Positions 25,279-33,677 of a stretch of 54,923 bases of DNA are shown piece after piece. Within the stretch, counting starts at the first letter, position 1. Every line of letters starts with the position of its first letter. The position numbers and the translations under genes were made by a program. The stretch lies in the NCBI GenBank assembly GCA_002408085.1, contig DHQL01000012.1, positions 83,121-138,043 on the forward strand. Reading direction: 5' to 3'. Under the pieces are notes generated by a model. That model was not told where the DNA came from. It did not search any database and was given only the letters and a program-made list of their open reading frames with translations. This DNA comes from Spirochaeta sp. UBA5339 (GTDB lineage: Bacteria > Spirochaetota > Spirochaetia > DSM-2461).

Positions 25279-27363
25279 GTGGCTGATAAATGGAAGATTG
25301 AGGATGAGTTTCTCTTCGGAGGAGACTATAACCCTGACCAGTGGCTGGACCGTCCGGATGTTCTTGAGGCGGACCTGACCCTGATGAAGAACGCCGGGAT
25401 TTCGGTGGTCTCCCTGGGGATCTTCGCCTGGAGCACCCTGGAGCCTGAGGAGGGAAAATTCGAGTTTGACTGGATGGACCGGATTATCGACAACCTCCAT
25501 GGAGCCGGTGTAAAGGTTTTCCTGGCCACCCCCAGCGGTGCAAGACCCGCCTGGATGGCCGAAAGGTACCCCGAGGTGCTGAGGGTCGGACCTTCAGGAG
25601 GCAGAAACCTCTTCGGTGCCCGCCACAACCACTGCTTCTCCTCTCCCGTCTACAGGGAGAAGGTCCGGATTATGAACACCAGACTGGCCGAGCGCTACAG
25701 CAGTCACCCCGCGGTGGTGCTGTGGCATGTCTCCAACGAGTACAGCGGCGACTGCCACTGTGAGCTCTGTCAGGCAAACTTCCGGGCCTGGCTGAAGGAG
25801 CGCTACAAGACCCTGGATGCCCTGAACAAGGCCTGGTGGACCAGCTTCTGGTCCCACACGGTGACCGACTGGGATCAGATCCACTCTCCCGTACCCCACG
25901 GGGAGCTGTCGGTCCACGGCCTGAATCTGGACTGGCAGAAATTCACTACCCATATGACCGTTGATTTTATGACCCATGAGGTAGAGGCTCTGAAGAGTGC
26001 GGGCTCCGACCTTCCGGTAACCACCAATATGATGATGGTTATGGAGGACAAGGGAATGGACCCGGGACTGGACAACTGGAAGTTCCGGGAGATTATGGAC
26101 TATGCCTCCTGGGACTCCTATCCCGCATGGCATATGCCGGGACACAAGATTCTGATTCATGGGGAGACTCCCGATGAGGAGGCCGATGACTATAGACGGG
26201 CCTCGGAGGAGGCCTTTCACCACGACCTCTACCGCAGCCTCTGCAACGGGCCCTTCCTCCTTATGGAATCGACTCCCTCTCGGGTGAACTGGCAGGCCAC
26301 TTCCAAGGGCAAGCGCCCCGGAATGAATATTCTGGCCGGAATGAACGCCGTTTCCCACGGCTCCAACTCTGTACAGTACTTTCAGTGGCGCCAGGGCCGG
26401 GGAAGCTTTGAGAAGTACCACGGTGCCGTAGTGGATCAGAGCGGCCGGGACGACACCCTCGTCTACAGGGAGTGCGCCGAACTGGGGGCCATGCTCAAGA
26501 AGATAAAGCCCGTTGCAGAAGCAGGCTACCCGGCACGGGCGGCACTGGTCTACAGCTGGGAGAATCGCTGGGCCCTGGACGACTCTCAGGGCCCCGTCAA
26601 CAACGACCGCAAGGCCTATGTTGAGACGGTGCGCAAACACTACTACTGCCTCTGGAAGGCGGGAATCCCCGTGGACGTGATCTCCGGCGAGGAGGACCTC
26701 TCGGGATACGAACTGGTGGCGGCGCCCATGCTCTATCTGACCAGCAGGAAGCAGGCTGAGAACTTCAGAACCTATGTTGAGGGGGGAGGAAACCTTCTGA
26801 CAACCTACAACACCGGCTATGTGGATGAGACTGACCTCTGTTTCGAGGGCGGTTCTCCCGGACCCTTAAGGGATGTGTTGGGACTCCGTGTGGAGGACCT
26901 TGATGCCCTGCACCGGAATGAGAGAATCTACCTGTCCATGGAGGAGGACTATCCCGTTCAGGACTACTACGAGATCGTCCGTCCCGAGGGAGCTCAGGTT
27001 CTGGCCCGGTTCAGGGACCCCTGGCATCAGGATCTTCCGGGATTCCTGGTCAACAGCTTCGGCGGCGGAAAGGCCTACCATCTTGCGGGACGCCTGGATG
27101 CGGACAGCCTCTATGAGGTCTACCAGATTATTGTCAGCGACAGAGAGATCCGGTCAAATCTGGATCTTGTCATAGAAAAATCCTCTGAACTTGATATTCA
27201 GATCAGGGAGAAGGGGGATAAGGTCTATCTCTTTGTTATGAACTTCAGCGCCAGAGAGGGCTCTGTGGTGCTGAAGAGCACCTGGAATGATTTTCTTGAG
27301 GAAGGGGAAGCGGGAGACGAGTGGACACTGCCTCCCTACGGCCTGAAGATCCTTACGAACTGA
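25279..27363 (+). CDS. Glycoside hydrolase family 42 beta-galactosidase
   Basis: A 694-aa retaining beta-galactosidase. The TIM barrel begins FGGDYNPDQW; the acid/base is E154 (WHVSNEYSG) and the nucleophile E330 (LMESTPS). The zinc-site cysteines common in this family are present (HNHCF and DCHCELC). A glutamine-amidotransferase-like trimerisation domain follows (about residues 400-600), then a C-terminal beta domain. No signal peptide, so substrate is cleaved in the cytoplasm after import by the upstream ABC transporter. GTG 25279 is preferred over GTG 25273 because GGAGG is then eight bases away. Its end overlaps the convergent YgjV-type gene by 11 bases. Confidence 0.94.
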   Translation: MADKWKIEDEFLFGGDYNPDQWLDRPDVLEADLTLMKNAGISVVSLGIFAWSTLEPEEGKFEFDWMDRIIDNLHGAGVKVFLATPSGARPAWMAERYPEVLRVGPSGGRNLFGARHNHCFSSPVYREKVRIMNTRLAERYSSHPAVVLWHVSNEYSGDCHCELCQANFRAWLKERYKTLDALNKAWWTSFWSHTVTDWDQIHSPVPHGELSVHGLNLDWQKFTTHMTVDFMTHEVEALKSAGSDLPVTTNMMMVMEDKGMDPGLDNWKFREIMDYASWDSYPAWHMPGHKILIHGETPDEEADDYRRASEEAFHHDLYRSLCNGPFLLMESTPSRVNWQATSKGKRPGMNILAGMNAVSHGSNSVQYFQWRQGRGSFEKYHGAVVDQSGRDDTLVYRECAELGAMLKKIKPVAEAGYPARAALVYSWENRWALDDSQGPVNNDRKAYVETVRKHYYCLWKAGIPVDVISGEEDLSGYELVAAPMLYLTSRKQAENFRTYVEGGGNLLTTYNTGYVDETDLCFEGGSPGPLRDVLGLRVEDLDALHRNERIYLSMEEDYPVQDYYEIVRPEGAQVLARFRDPWHQDLPGFLVNSFGGGKAYHLAGRLDADSLYEVYQIIVSDREIRSNLDLVIEKSSELDIQIREKGDKVYLFVMNFSAREGSVVLKSTWNDFLEEGEAGDEWTLPPYGLKILTN

Positions 27364-27985
27364 TCTCTCTTACGAAGAAGCTCTCCTCCTCTCCGGGGAG
27401 GGGAGTGAAGCCCATCTGTTTCAGATACTGCCGGTGTACGGGGCTCTCGGCACCGGCCTTCATTCTCTTTACCTGTCCCAGATCCACATGACGCAGCACA
27501 TACTCAAAGAAGTACTTAGCATTGGTTCTGTCCCGGTGGCTGGGAACGGAATAGTCGATGATTATATCACCCTCTTCAGCGTTGAGACGGTAGAGTACCA
27601 GTGAAACAGGGATGGCGTCTCTCAGGATCAGACAGCCCTGGACTCCCTCACGGTCTTCGGGATCGAAGGAGGGGAAGATATTCTGAATATCCTGTCTGTG
27701 AAAGTCGATGAATTTTCTGACATAGAGAGACTGAAGACCTTCCACGGGCAGAAAGTCGAACTTCTCATCGGAGTTCCTCATCCTGATCAGGTAGACCGTA
27801 TTCACCACAACGATGAAACAGTTCAGTATGATAACAGGCAGGGCGCCGATTAATAGACCGTATACGGCGAATCCCCCTGAACCCAGGGTATTGAAGATAC
27901 GCAGCCAGCGTATGTTTTTCTGCATAAGGGAGACGGCAATGATTGCGGACATGGCTGTTCCGAAATATTCAACCCACATTTCCAT
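27353..27985 (-). CDS. YgjV-like membrane domain fused to a GNAT-like domain
   Basis: 210 aa. The N-terminal 75 residues resemble the YgjV inner-membrane family: several short spans and the pattern MQKNIRWLRIFNTLGS. The rest is cytoplasmic and looks like an acetyltransferase fold (IIIDYSVPSHRDRTNAKYFF, HRQYLKQMGFTPL), but without a clear QxxGxG acetyl-CoA signature. The ribosome-binding site is AGGAG. The role is unknown; the domain combination is the notable point. Confidence 0.72.
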   Translation of the reverse strand: MEMWVEYFGTAMSAIIAVSLMQKNIRWLRIFNTLGSGGFAVYGLLIGALPVIILNCFIVVVNTVYLIRMRNSDEKFDFLPVEGLQSLYVRKFIDFHRQDIQNIFPSFDPEDREGVQGCLILRDAIPVSLVLYRLNAEEGDIIIDYSVPSHRDRTNAKYFFEYVLRHVDLGQVKRMKAGAESPVHRQYLKQMGFTPLPGEEESFFVREISS

Positions 27986-28122
27986 TAAATATGCTCCTGT
28001 TTAATAATCTGATATACAGTATAAAAACAGCTTCCCCTGAATAACAAATGGTGAATAGGTGTTTTTTTGGTGGGTGTATCACTCCTTATGGTCTGAGAAG
28101 CTGTACAGGGAGCGGTCTGTGG

Positions 28123-28128
28123 TATAAT
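28123..28128 (+). promoter_or_regulatory. Extended -10 promoter before the DUF1456 gene
   Basis: TATAAT with a preceding TGG (extended -10) lies 33 bases before the start codon. The -35 region is poor, as is common for extended -10 promoters. Confidence 0.5.
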
Positions 28129-28161
28129 CTGGGATCAGAATTCAAGAAAACAGGAAAACAT

Positions 28162-28605
28162 ATGGATAACAATACGGTACTGAGATCTCTCCGCTATGCC
28201 CTTCACGCGTCGGATCAGGATATGGCAGATATTTTTGCTCTGGGAGGAGTCTCCCTAGATGCGGAAGCAGTAGAGACCCGGCTCAGGGGAGAGGACGAAG
28301 AGGGATTTCAGGCTGCTTCAGACAGCGAGCTTATCGCCTTTCTGGACGGCCTGATTCTTCAGAAGAGAGGACCCTCGGACCGGCCCCCTGTCAAGGAGAC
28401 AGTAAGCAACAATCTGGTGCTGAGAAAGCTTCGCATCGCCTTTGAACTGCGGGACGATGATATGATCAGAACCATCGGAAAGGGCGGTTTTGTGATCAAG
28501 AAGCCGGAACTGTCGGCTCTCTTCCGCAAGAAGGGCCATAAGCACTACCGCCCCTGCGGCGACCAGCTTCTCCGGTACTTTCTGAAAGGACTGGGCAGCC
28601 GATAA
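28162..28605 (+). CDS. DUF1456 (YehS-type) protein
   Basis: 147 aa made of two similar helical repeats: NTVLRSLRYALHASDQDMADIF and NLVLRKLRIAFELRDDDMIRTI. This is the DUF1456/YehS architecture, whose function is unknown. The start is ATG 28162 with AGGAAAA upstream. It is a monocistronic gene with its own terminator. The region between it and the YgjV-type gene (27986-28161) holds only promoters. Confidence 0.85.
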   Translation: MDNNTVLRSLRYALHASDQDMADIFALGGVSLDAEAVETRLRGEDEEGFQAASDSELIAFLDGLILQKRGPSDRPPVKETVSNNLVLRKLRIAFELRDDDMIRTIGKGGFVIKKPELSALFRKKGHKHYRPCGDQLLRYFLKGLGSR

Positions 28606-28609
28606 GGCT

Positions 28610-28692
28610 CCGGGCCCGATTGGCCCGGGTGGCCGGTTTGCCCGAATGTAAGGTCTAATAAAAAAAGCAGCCCTGCGGGAGCTGCTTTTTTT
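28610..28692. terminator. Terminator region between DUF1456 gene and ygeW
   Basis: Two hairpins: CCGGGCC/GGCCCGG (28610-28628), then GCAGC/GCTGC (28667-28685) flanked by A-run and T-run, so the second can end transcription from both strands. Confidence 0.75.
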
Positions 28693-28730
28693 ATATTCAA
28701 TCAATTATTCAGTCATTTCTGTATCCGGAA

Positions 28731-29927
28731 TCAGATGATTCTGGAGCGGTCTCTTTTGAGCATCTCCATCAGCTTCTCTGAGGGGTTGCGGAACTTGCTT
28801 GTAAAGATCATCGCCGCAATGATGTAGGGCTTGAAGCTGGCTTCCTTGTAGAGGGGAACCCGGTAGCGGTCGAATACGGAGGCCGCCACCTCGCCCTCTT
28901 TGCAGCTGACACCGCTGATATCTGCGGGGAGGCAGTGGAGGTAGAGGGCCTCGCCGTTCTTTGTGGACTTCATCAGATCCTCTGTACACTCCCAGTCCTT
29001 GTGCTGTGCGTTCTGTGCCAGAAGTTCCTTCTCCAGGGCTGCAATACCCGCATCATCGCCGGCGGCGTAGAGATCTGTTCTCTTCTCCATGGCGCTGAAG
29101 GGGGCCCAGCTCTTGGGATAGACAATGTCCGCGTCCTTGAAAGCCTCGGACATGGAGTTTGTTTTTGTGAAGGAACCGCCGGAGTTCTCGGCGTTCTTTC
29201 GGGCAACAGCCTCAACTTCGGGCATTACTTCATAGCCTTCGGGGTGTGCCAGGGATACTTCCATACCGAAGCGGGTCATCAGACCGATTACACCCTGAGG
29301 TACCGAGAGGGGTTTACCGTAGGAGGGGGAGTAGGCCCAGCTCATGGCGATCTTCTTACCCTTAAGGTTTTCTACACCGCCGAAGTGGTTGATCAGGTGG
29401 AGGGCGTCGGCCATGCTCTGTGTGGGATGGTCGATATCGCACTGCAGGTTGACCAGGGTGGGTCTCTGCTCGAGAACACCGTCTCTGTATCCCTCTTCAA
29501 CGGCCTGAGCCACCTCTTTCATATAGGTATGGCCCTTGCCGATGTACATATCGTCGCGGATACCGATTACATCGGCCATAAAGCTGATCATATTGGCTGT
29601 TTCACGAACCGTCTCACCGTGGGCGATCTGGCTTTTGCCCTCATCCAGATCCTGGTCTTTCAGGCCCAGGAGGTTCAGGGCGCTGGCGTAGCTGAATCTG
29701 GTTCTGGTGGAGTTGTCACGGAACAGGGATATTCCCAGTCCGCTGTCAAAGGCCCTGGGGGAGATGTTGCTCTCTCTCATTCCTCTGAGGATTTCAGCAA
29801 CCTCAAAGACCGCGGCGATCTCGTCATCGCTTTTGTCCCAGGTGAGAAGGAAATCCTTCAGGTACATGTTCTCAGTTCTCAGGCAGGAAAGATCCTTTAT
29901 TCTCTCTTCAATCCCTATTCTATCCAT
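28731..29927 (-). CDS. ygeW: Knotted carbamoyltransferase YgeW
   Basis: 398 aa, the length typical of the YgeW family. Carbamoyl-phosphate site LFRDNSTRTRFSYA; second domain HPTQSMADALHLI; C-terminal LHCLP. YgeW is a knotted transcarbamylase whose true substrate is unknown; its genes occur in purine/selenium clusters with the families found here. In reverse it would phosphorolyse a carbamoylated intermediate and supply carbamoyl phosphate to the carbamate kinase encoded upstream in the same operon. The ribosome-binding site AGGAGAAATAAA is identical to the one before ygeY. Confidence 0.92.
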   Translation of the reverse strand: MDRIGIEERIKDLSCLRTENMYLKDFLLTWDKSDDEIAAVFEVAEILRGMRESNISPRAFDSGLGISLFRDNSTRTRFSYASALNLLGLKDQDLDEGKSQIAHGETVRETANMISFMADVIGIRDDMYIGKGHTYMKEVAQAVEEGYRDGVLEQRPTLVNLQCDIDHPTQSMADALHLINHFGGVENLKGKKIAMSWAYSPSYGKPLSVPQGVIGLMTRFGMEVSLAHPEGYEVMPEVEAVARKNAENSGGSFTKTNSMSEAFKDADIVYPKSWAPFSAMEKRTDLYAAGDDAGIAALEKELLAQNAQHKDWECTEDLMKSTKNGEALYLHCLPADISGVSCKEGEVAASVFDRYRVPLYKEASFKPYIIAAMIFTSKFRNPSEKLMEMLKRDRSRII

Positions 29928-29995
29928 TTTATTTCTCCTAAATACCTGCAGTTCCTCTCTCAGGGTCTCCCGCAGATCATAATTTTGCTTATTTA

Positions 29996-30949
29996 TCAGG
30001 GGGTAATATGGGTTCCCGCACCCTTTAAGACCGCTTCCTTAAGGTTTTCAGGGCTGGTGATAATTACCTCTTTCCCTCCGCGGTTCAGAAAGTCCAGAGC
30101 CGCCTTTATCTTGGGAGCCATGCTGCCTGCGGCAAAATGTCCCTGGTTCAGGAATTCTTCGGCCTCGGCAGCGGTAATCCGGTTCAGACTCTTCTGGTCG
30201 GGTTTACCGAAATTCAGACAGACTTCCTTTACCCCTGTTGATATTATAAATACTTCGGCTCCGATTTCATAGGAAAGAAAGGCCGATGCAAAGTCTTTAT
30301 CTATCACTGCATCACGGCCTTCAAGACTGCCGTCTGATGATTCTACAACAGGAATACCTCCGCCTCCGGCGGCAACAACACAGAAGTCCTTTTCCAGAAG
30401 GGCCTTGATGGCATCCAGTTCAATGATCTTTTTCGGAAGGGGGGAGGCTACAACACGGCGGAATCCCCTTCCTGCATCCTCCACAAGGCTCCAGTCGGGA
30501 TAGGCTTCCTTCAGGAGCCGCGCCTCGTCTTCACTGTAGAACTGGCCGATGGGCTTGGCGGGTTTCCGGAAGGCTTCGTCTTCAGGGTCCACCTGAATCT
30601 GGGTGACTATGGTGGCGGCGGAAAGGGCTATCTTTCTCTTTCTGAACTCATTGTCCAGGGCCTGCTGAATCTGGTAGCCGATGGCTCCCTGGGTGTCGGC
30701 ATCACAGCTGACCAGGGGGACCGGATGCATGTGGGCCACCTCTCTGGCGATCTCGGATCGCCTTAAAATAAAACCTACCTGAGGTCCGTTTCCATGGGTT
30801 ACCACAACCTTGTATCCGGCTTCCACCAGATCGGCTATATGTTCGGCAGTTTCACAGACTGCCCTGTACTGATCCTCAACGGTCATATGATCATTGTCGG
30901 TGATAAGCGAGTTGCCTCCGACGGCGATCAGAGCTAATGAAGCGGGCAT
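29996..30949 (-). CDS. arcC: Carbamate kinase
   Basis: 317 aa of the amino-acid kinase fold: ALIAVGGNSLI, VVTHGNGPQVGFIL, VAAGGGGIPVV, AVIDKDFASAFL and GSMAPKIKAALDF. It makes ATP from carbamoyl phosphate and ADP, which is the energy-yielding last step when paired with a catabolic carbamoyltransferase. In YgeW clusters this gene is often called yqeA. It starts the minus-strand unit arcC-ygeW and is transcribed divergently from the YheO-type regulator. Confidence 0.93.
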   Translation of the reverse strand: MPASLALIAVGGNSLITDNDHMTVEDQYRAVCETAEHIADLVEAGYKVVVTHGNGPQVGFILRRSEIAREVAHMHPVPLVSCDADTQGAIGYQIQQALDNEFRKRKIALSAATIVTQIQVDPEDEAFRKPAKPIGQFYSEDEARLLKEAYPDWSLVEDAGRGFRRVVASPLPKKIIELDAIKALLEKDFCVVAAGGGGIPVVESSDGSLEGRDAVIDKDFASAFLSYEIGAEVFIISTGVKEVCLNFGKPDQKSLNRITAAEAEEFLNQGHFAAGSMAPKIKAALDFLNRGGKEVIITSPENLKEAVLKGAGTHITP

Positions 30950-30985
30950 ATTTTCTCCTGTTTTTTATAACTAATCCACAGGGAA

Positions 30986-31015
30986 ATTATATGCCTGTTT
31001 ACAAAAAATATGCAA
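30986..31015 (-). promoter_or_regulatory. Promoter of the arcC-ygeW unit
   Basis: On the minus strand: TTGCAT (31010-31015), 18 bases, TATAAT (30986-30991). The -35 box touches the left arm of the palindrome at 31015-31039. Confidence 0.65.
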
Positions 31016-31039
31016 GACTTATTAAAAAATTGTAAGTCT
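31015..31039. promoter_or_regulatory. Palindromic operator candidate in the arcC / regulator intergenic region
   Basis: Inverted repeat AGACTTA-N11-TAAGTCT. It lies between the two divergent promoters and over the likely -35/spacer of the regulator promoter (TTAAAA 31022, TATACT 31045-31050). Its right half ATTGTAAGTC (31029-31038) recurs at 42325-42334 ahead of the other operon of the island. Confidence 0.55.
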
Positions 31040-31125
31040 GTTTCTATACTTTTTGGAGAATCGGTTGTACCCTGTAAATATGTTCAGTCTCCCACTGATC
31101 TTAAATCTGAACATAGGAGTTAAAC

Positions 31126-31764
31126 ATGCCCTTTCGAGACTCATCTCCCCTTCTTCAATCATACATTCCTCTGGTCGAGGCGGTAGGTAAAACCCTTGGT
31201 GTGGGAGAGGTCATTCTCTATGATTTTGAACAGAATCCGCCTGTACTGATTGCCCGGGAGGGTGGGATTACCAACCGGCCACCGGGTACAAAGGCGTCCC
31301 AGCTTCTCTGCGATATGGTCAGGGAAATGGAAGGCAGTTCAGAGAATATGAGGGTGAATTACGAGTCTGCCACCACATCGGGCAAACCTCTGAAATCCAC
31401 AACCGTTCTGATCCGGAGAGATGAGAAACTGGCCGGAGCCCTCTGTCTCAATATCGATATGAGCGCTATGAATATGCTGCAGCATTTCCTTGATCAGTTC
31501 AGCGGCAAGGAAAGAATCAACGGCCATGATGATATGCCCCAGAACACCCAGGAATTTCTGAATGTCATGATAGGAAAGGGGATCGATTCCATAGGGAAAC
31601 CGGTCTGTTACTTTGACAAGAAGGACAATCTGGAGGTAGTCCGCTTTCTGAACGAGAGCAATATTTTCTCCATCAAGGGCTCTACGGATACCCTGGCAGG
31701 TGAGCTTAATGTAAGCCGTTACACCATCTATAACTATATTGAAGAGGTCAAAAATACCCCTTAG
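31126..31764 (+). CDS. YheO/DauR-type transcriptional regulator
   Basis: 212 aa. The N-terminal PAS-like YheO domain spans about residues 5-120 (YIPLVEAVGKTLGVGEVILYDF). The C-terminal helix-turn-helix is IKGSTDTLAGELNVSRYTIYNYIEE. Members such as DauR regulate amino-acid catabolic genes. The divergent position next to arcC-ygeW and the palindrome between them make it the likely regulator of the purine-type island. The ribosome-binding site is TAGGAG. Confidence 0.88.
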   Translation: MPFRDSSPLLQSYIPLVEAVGKTLGVGEVILYDFEQNPPVLIAREGGITNRPPGTKASQLLCDMVREMEGSSENMRVNYESATTSGKPLKSTTVLIRRDEKLAGALCLNIDMSAMNMLQHFLDQFSGKERINGHDDMPQNTQEFLNVMIGKGIDSIGKPVCYFDKKDNLEVVRFLNESNIFSIKGSTDTLAGELNVSRYTIYNYIEEVKNTP

Positions 31765-31811
31765 GATTCTGTCTTATGGCTGATTCTGCTGTTTTCTGTT
31801 ACTATTAAGGA

Positions 31812-33677
31812 ATGGGGTATTCCTTAATCAATCCTGAAATTGTACTGACGGACCGAATTCCACTGGGAGGCGGTAACTTCCTCACTCCTGACTATGACCG
31901 CACCTTGATGGAGGCCGGAGTTTATCCCTGGTTCTGGGATCTGGAAAAGTCTGAATTCCTTCTTACTCCCAACTTTATCAAGCTGATGCCCGAGGCAGAG
32001 GGGTATGAACACTATCTTTATCCTGTGATACACAACCATCTGGACAGGGAGGCTGCCAGACAGTTCTACAGAATAATCAAATCCTTTATCCGGGGAGTAA
32101 AGGTCGAAGACTATGACTTCAGTATGACCGGTTCCGGGGGAGGCGCCGTCTGGTTGAGAGTTTCCGGCAGATATCAGAAAAAAGAGGGGAGAGTTAAGGG
32201 GGTTATCGGCACCATACGCAATATCTCCGAAACCAGGACCCTCCATGACAGCCTGGAAGAGAACAGGAACTTTCTGGATACTCTGATCAATCTGGTTCCC
32301 CTGCCCATCTACTACAAAAACCTTAATGAAGAGTATGAATTTTTCAACAGGGCTTTTGCTAAGCTCCTTAAATTAAAGGAGAAAGATCTGACGGGAAAGA
32401 AGGCCGGGGATTTTTACAATGCCGATGAGGCACAGCGTTTTTCCGAAGATGACCGCAAGGTTCTGGTGAACAGAGAGGCCAGGATCTACGAAGACCGGGT
32501 AACCATGAGAGACGGCGAGATTAGGGAACTTCTGGTTCACAAGGCCCCGGATATCAGTCCTCTGGACGGCAGGGTGAAGGGACTGGCAGGTTTTATACTG
32601 GACAGAACCGAACAGAATATGAACTCCCGAAAAATCACACTTCTGGCGGATCTTAAGGAGCTTGTTCTCGAGATCAATCACGCCATACTCTCTATTCCCG
32701 ACCAGAAGAGTCTGCTCAGCTTCGTGCTTCACAAGATTCCCCGGGTTGTAAAAGAAGCAGACTGCGGCTCCATTCTACTCTTCGACGGGGAGATGTTCAG
32801 GGTTTACGCCTCCTTCGGATATGTAAGGGAGAATATCGAAAAATTCTCATTTCCCCTGACAGAATCCTTTATGTACAGAAAGGGAGTGGGGATTCCCGAA
32901 GAGGTTGTTATTATCAACGATCTTCAGGAACTGCTTCAGAATGAGGGAATGACTCCTCTGCTGCCCACGGTCGAGGGGAGAGAGGTGAACTCCTTTATGG
33001 GGGCTCCCATTATCAGGAACGGCCGGATTCTGGGTATCTTTTCACTGGACAGTTTCTCTAATCATGTATTCGGAGACCAGGATGTGGAGATTATGACCTA
33101 TCTTATGGAGCAGCTGGCGGTCATTCTGGACAAGCAGGAGCTCTATCAGAAGGTCCTGGGGCTCTCCCGTTTCGACAGCCTCAGCGGTCTGAGCAACAGA
33201 CACTACTTTCAGGAACAGGCCCGGGCCACCCTTGGAAGGGCTGAGAGGATGGGACAGAAGCTTGTTATTCTTCTGGCCGACCTTGATTCCCTGAAGCCGG
33301 TGAATGACTGCTTCGGTCATGAGGCCGGGGATGCCATGATCCGAAGTTTCAGCTCCCTTCTGAAGGAGTCCTTCAGGGACTCGGATATTCTGGGGAGAAT
33401 GGGGGGCGACGAGTTTACCGCCGTCTTTCATGATACCGACCGGGAACGCCTTGAGGCGAGGATGGAATCCTTCCGCAGGGAACCGAAGCTCTTCAAGGTA
33501 GACGGGGGATTTGCGGCCTGCCGTTTCAGTTTCGGTACCGCCGAGTTTCCCACAGACAGCAGTTCTCTGGATGAGCTTATCGGTATTGCCGACAAGCGGA
33601 TGTATGAGATGAAGCTGGAGGGGAAGAAAAACAGAGGGCCCCAGACTCCTGAGACCCTCCTTGTCAGAAAAATCTGA
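31812..33677 (+). CDS. PAS-PAS-GAF-GGDEF diguanylate cyclase
   Basis: 621 aa. PAS-like regions at about residues 30-145 (ending VKGVIGTIRNISETR) and 150-270 (NLVPLPIYYKNLNEEYEFFN), a GAF domain (about 290-450) and a C-terminal GGDEF domain. The signature GRMGGDEFTAVF is intact, and RDSD five residues before it forms the c-di-GMP inhibitory site, so the enzyme should be active and feedback-controlled. The guanine-binding region reads DLDSLKPVND, with Leu where Phe is usual. No membrane span, so sensing is cytoplasmic. An AAGGA abuts the chosen ATG too closely, so the start is uncertain. Confidence 0.9.
   Translation: MGYSLINPEIVLTDRIPLGGGNFLTPDYDRTLMEAGVYPWFWDLEKSEFLLTPNFIKLMPEAEGYEHYLYPVIHNHLDREAARQFYRIIKSFIRGVKVEDYDFSMTGSGGGAVWLRVSGRYQKKEGRVKGVIGTIRNISETRTLHDSLEENRNFLDTLINLVPLPIYYKNLNEEYEFFNRAFAKLLKLKEKDLTGKKAGDFYNADEAQRFSEDDRKVLVNREARIYEDRVTMRDGEIRELLVHKAPDISPLDGRVKGLAGFILDRTEQNMNSRKITLLADLKELVLEINHAILSIPDQKSLLSFVLHKIPRVVKEADCGSILLFDGEMFRVYASFGYVRENIEKFSFPLTESFMYRKGVGIPEEVVIINDLQELLQNEGMTPLLPTVEGREVNSFMGAPIIRNGRILGIFSLDSFSNHVFGDQDVEIMTYLMEQLAVILDKQELYQKVLGLSRFDSLSGLSNRHYFQEQARATLGRAERMGQKLVILLADLDSLKPVNDCFGHEAGDAMIRSFSSLLKESFRDSDILGRMGGDEFTAVFHDTDRERLEARMESFRREPKLFKVDGGFAACRFSFGTAEFPTDSSSLDELIGIADKRMYEMKLEGKKNRGPQTPETLLVRKI

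Noticed and set aside
28935..30272. 445-codon open frame on the plus strand
   Set aside because: Antisense to ygeW and the end of the carbamate kinase gene. Both have intact conserved motifs on the minus strand.
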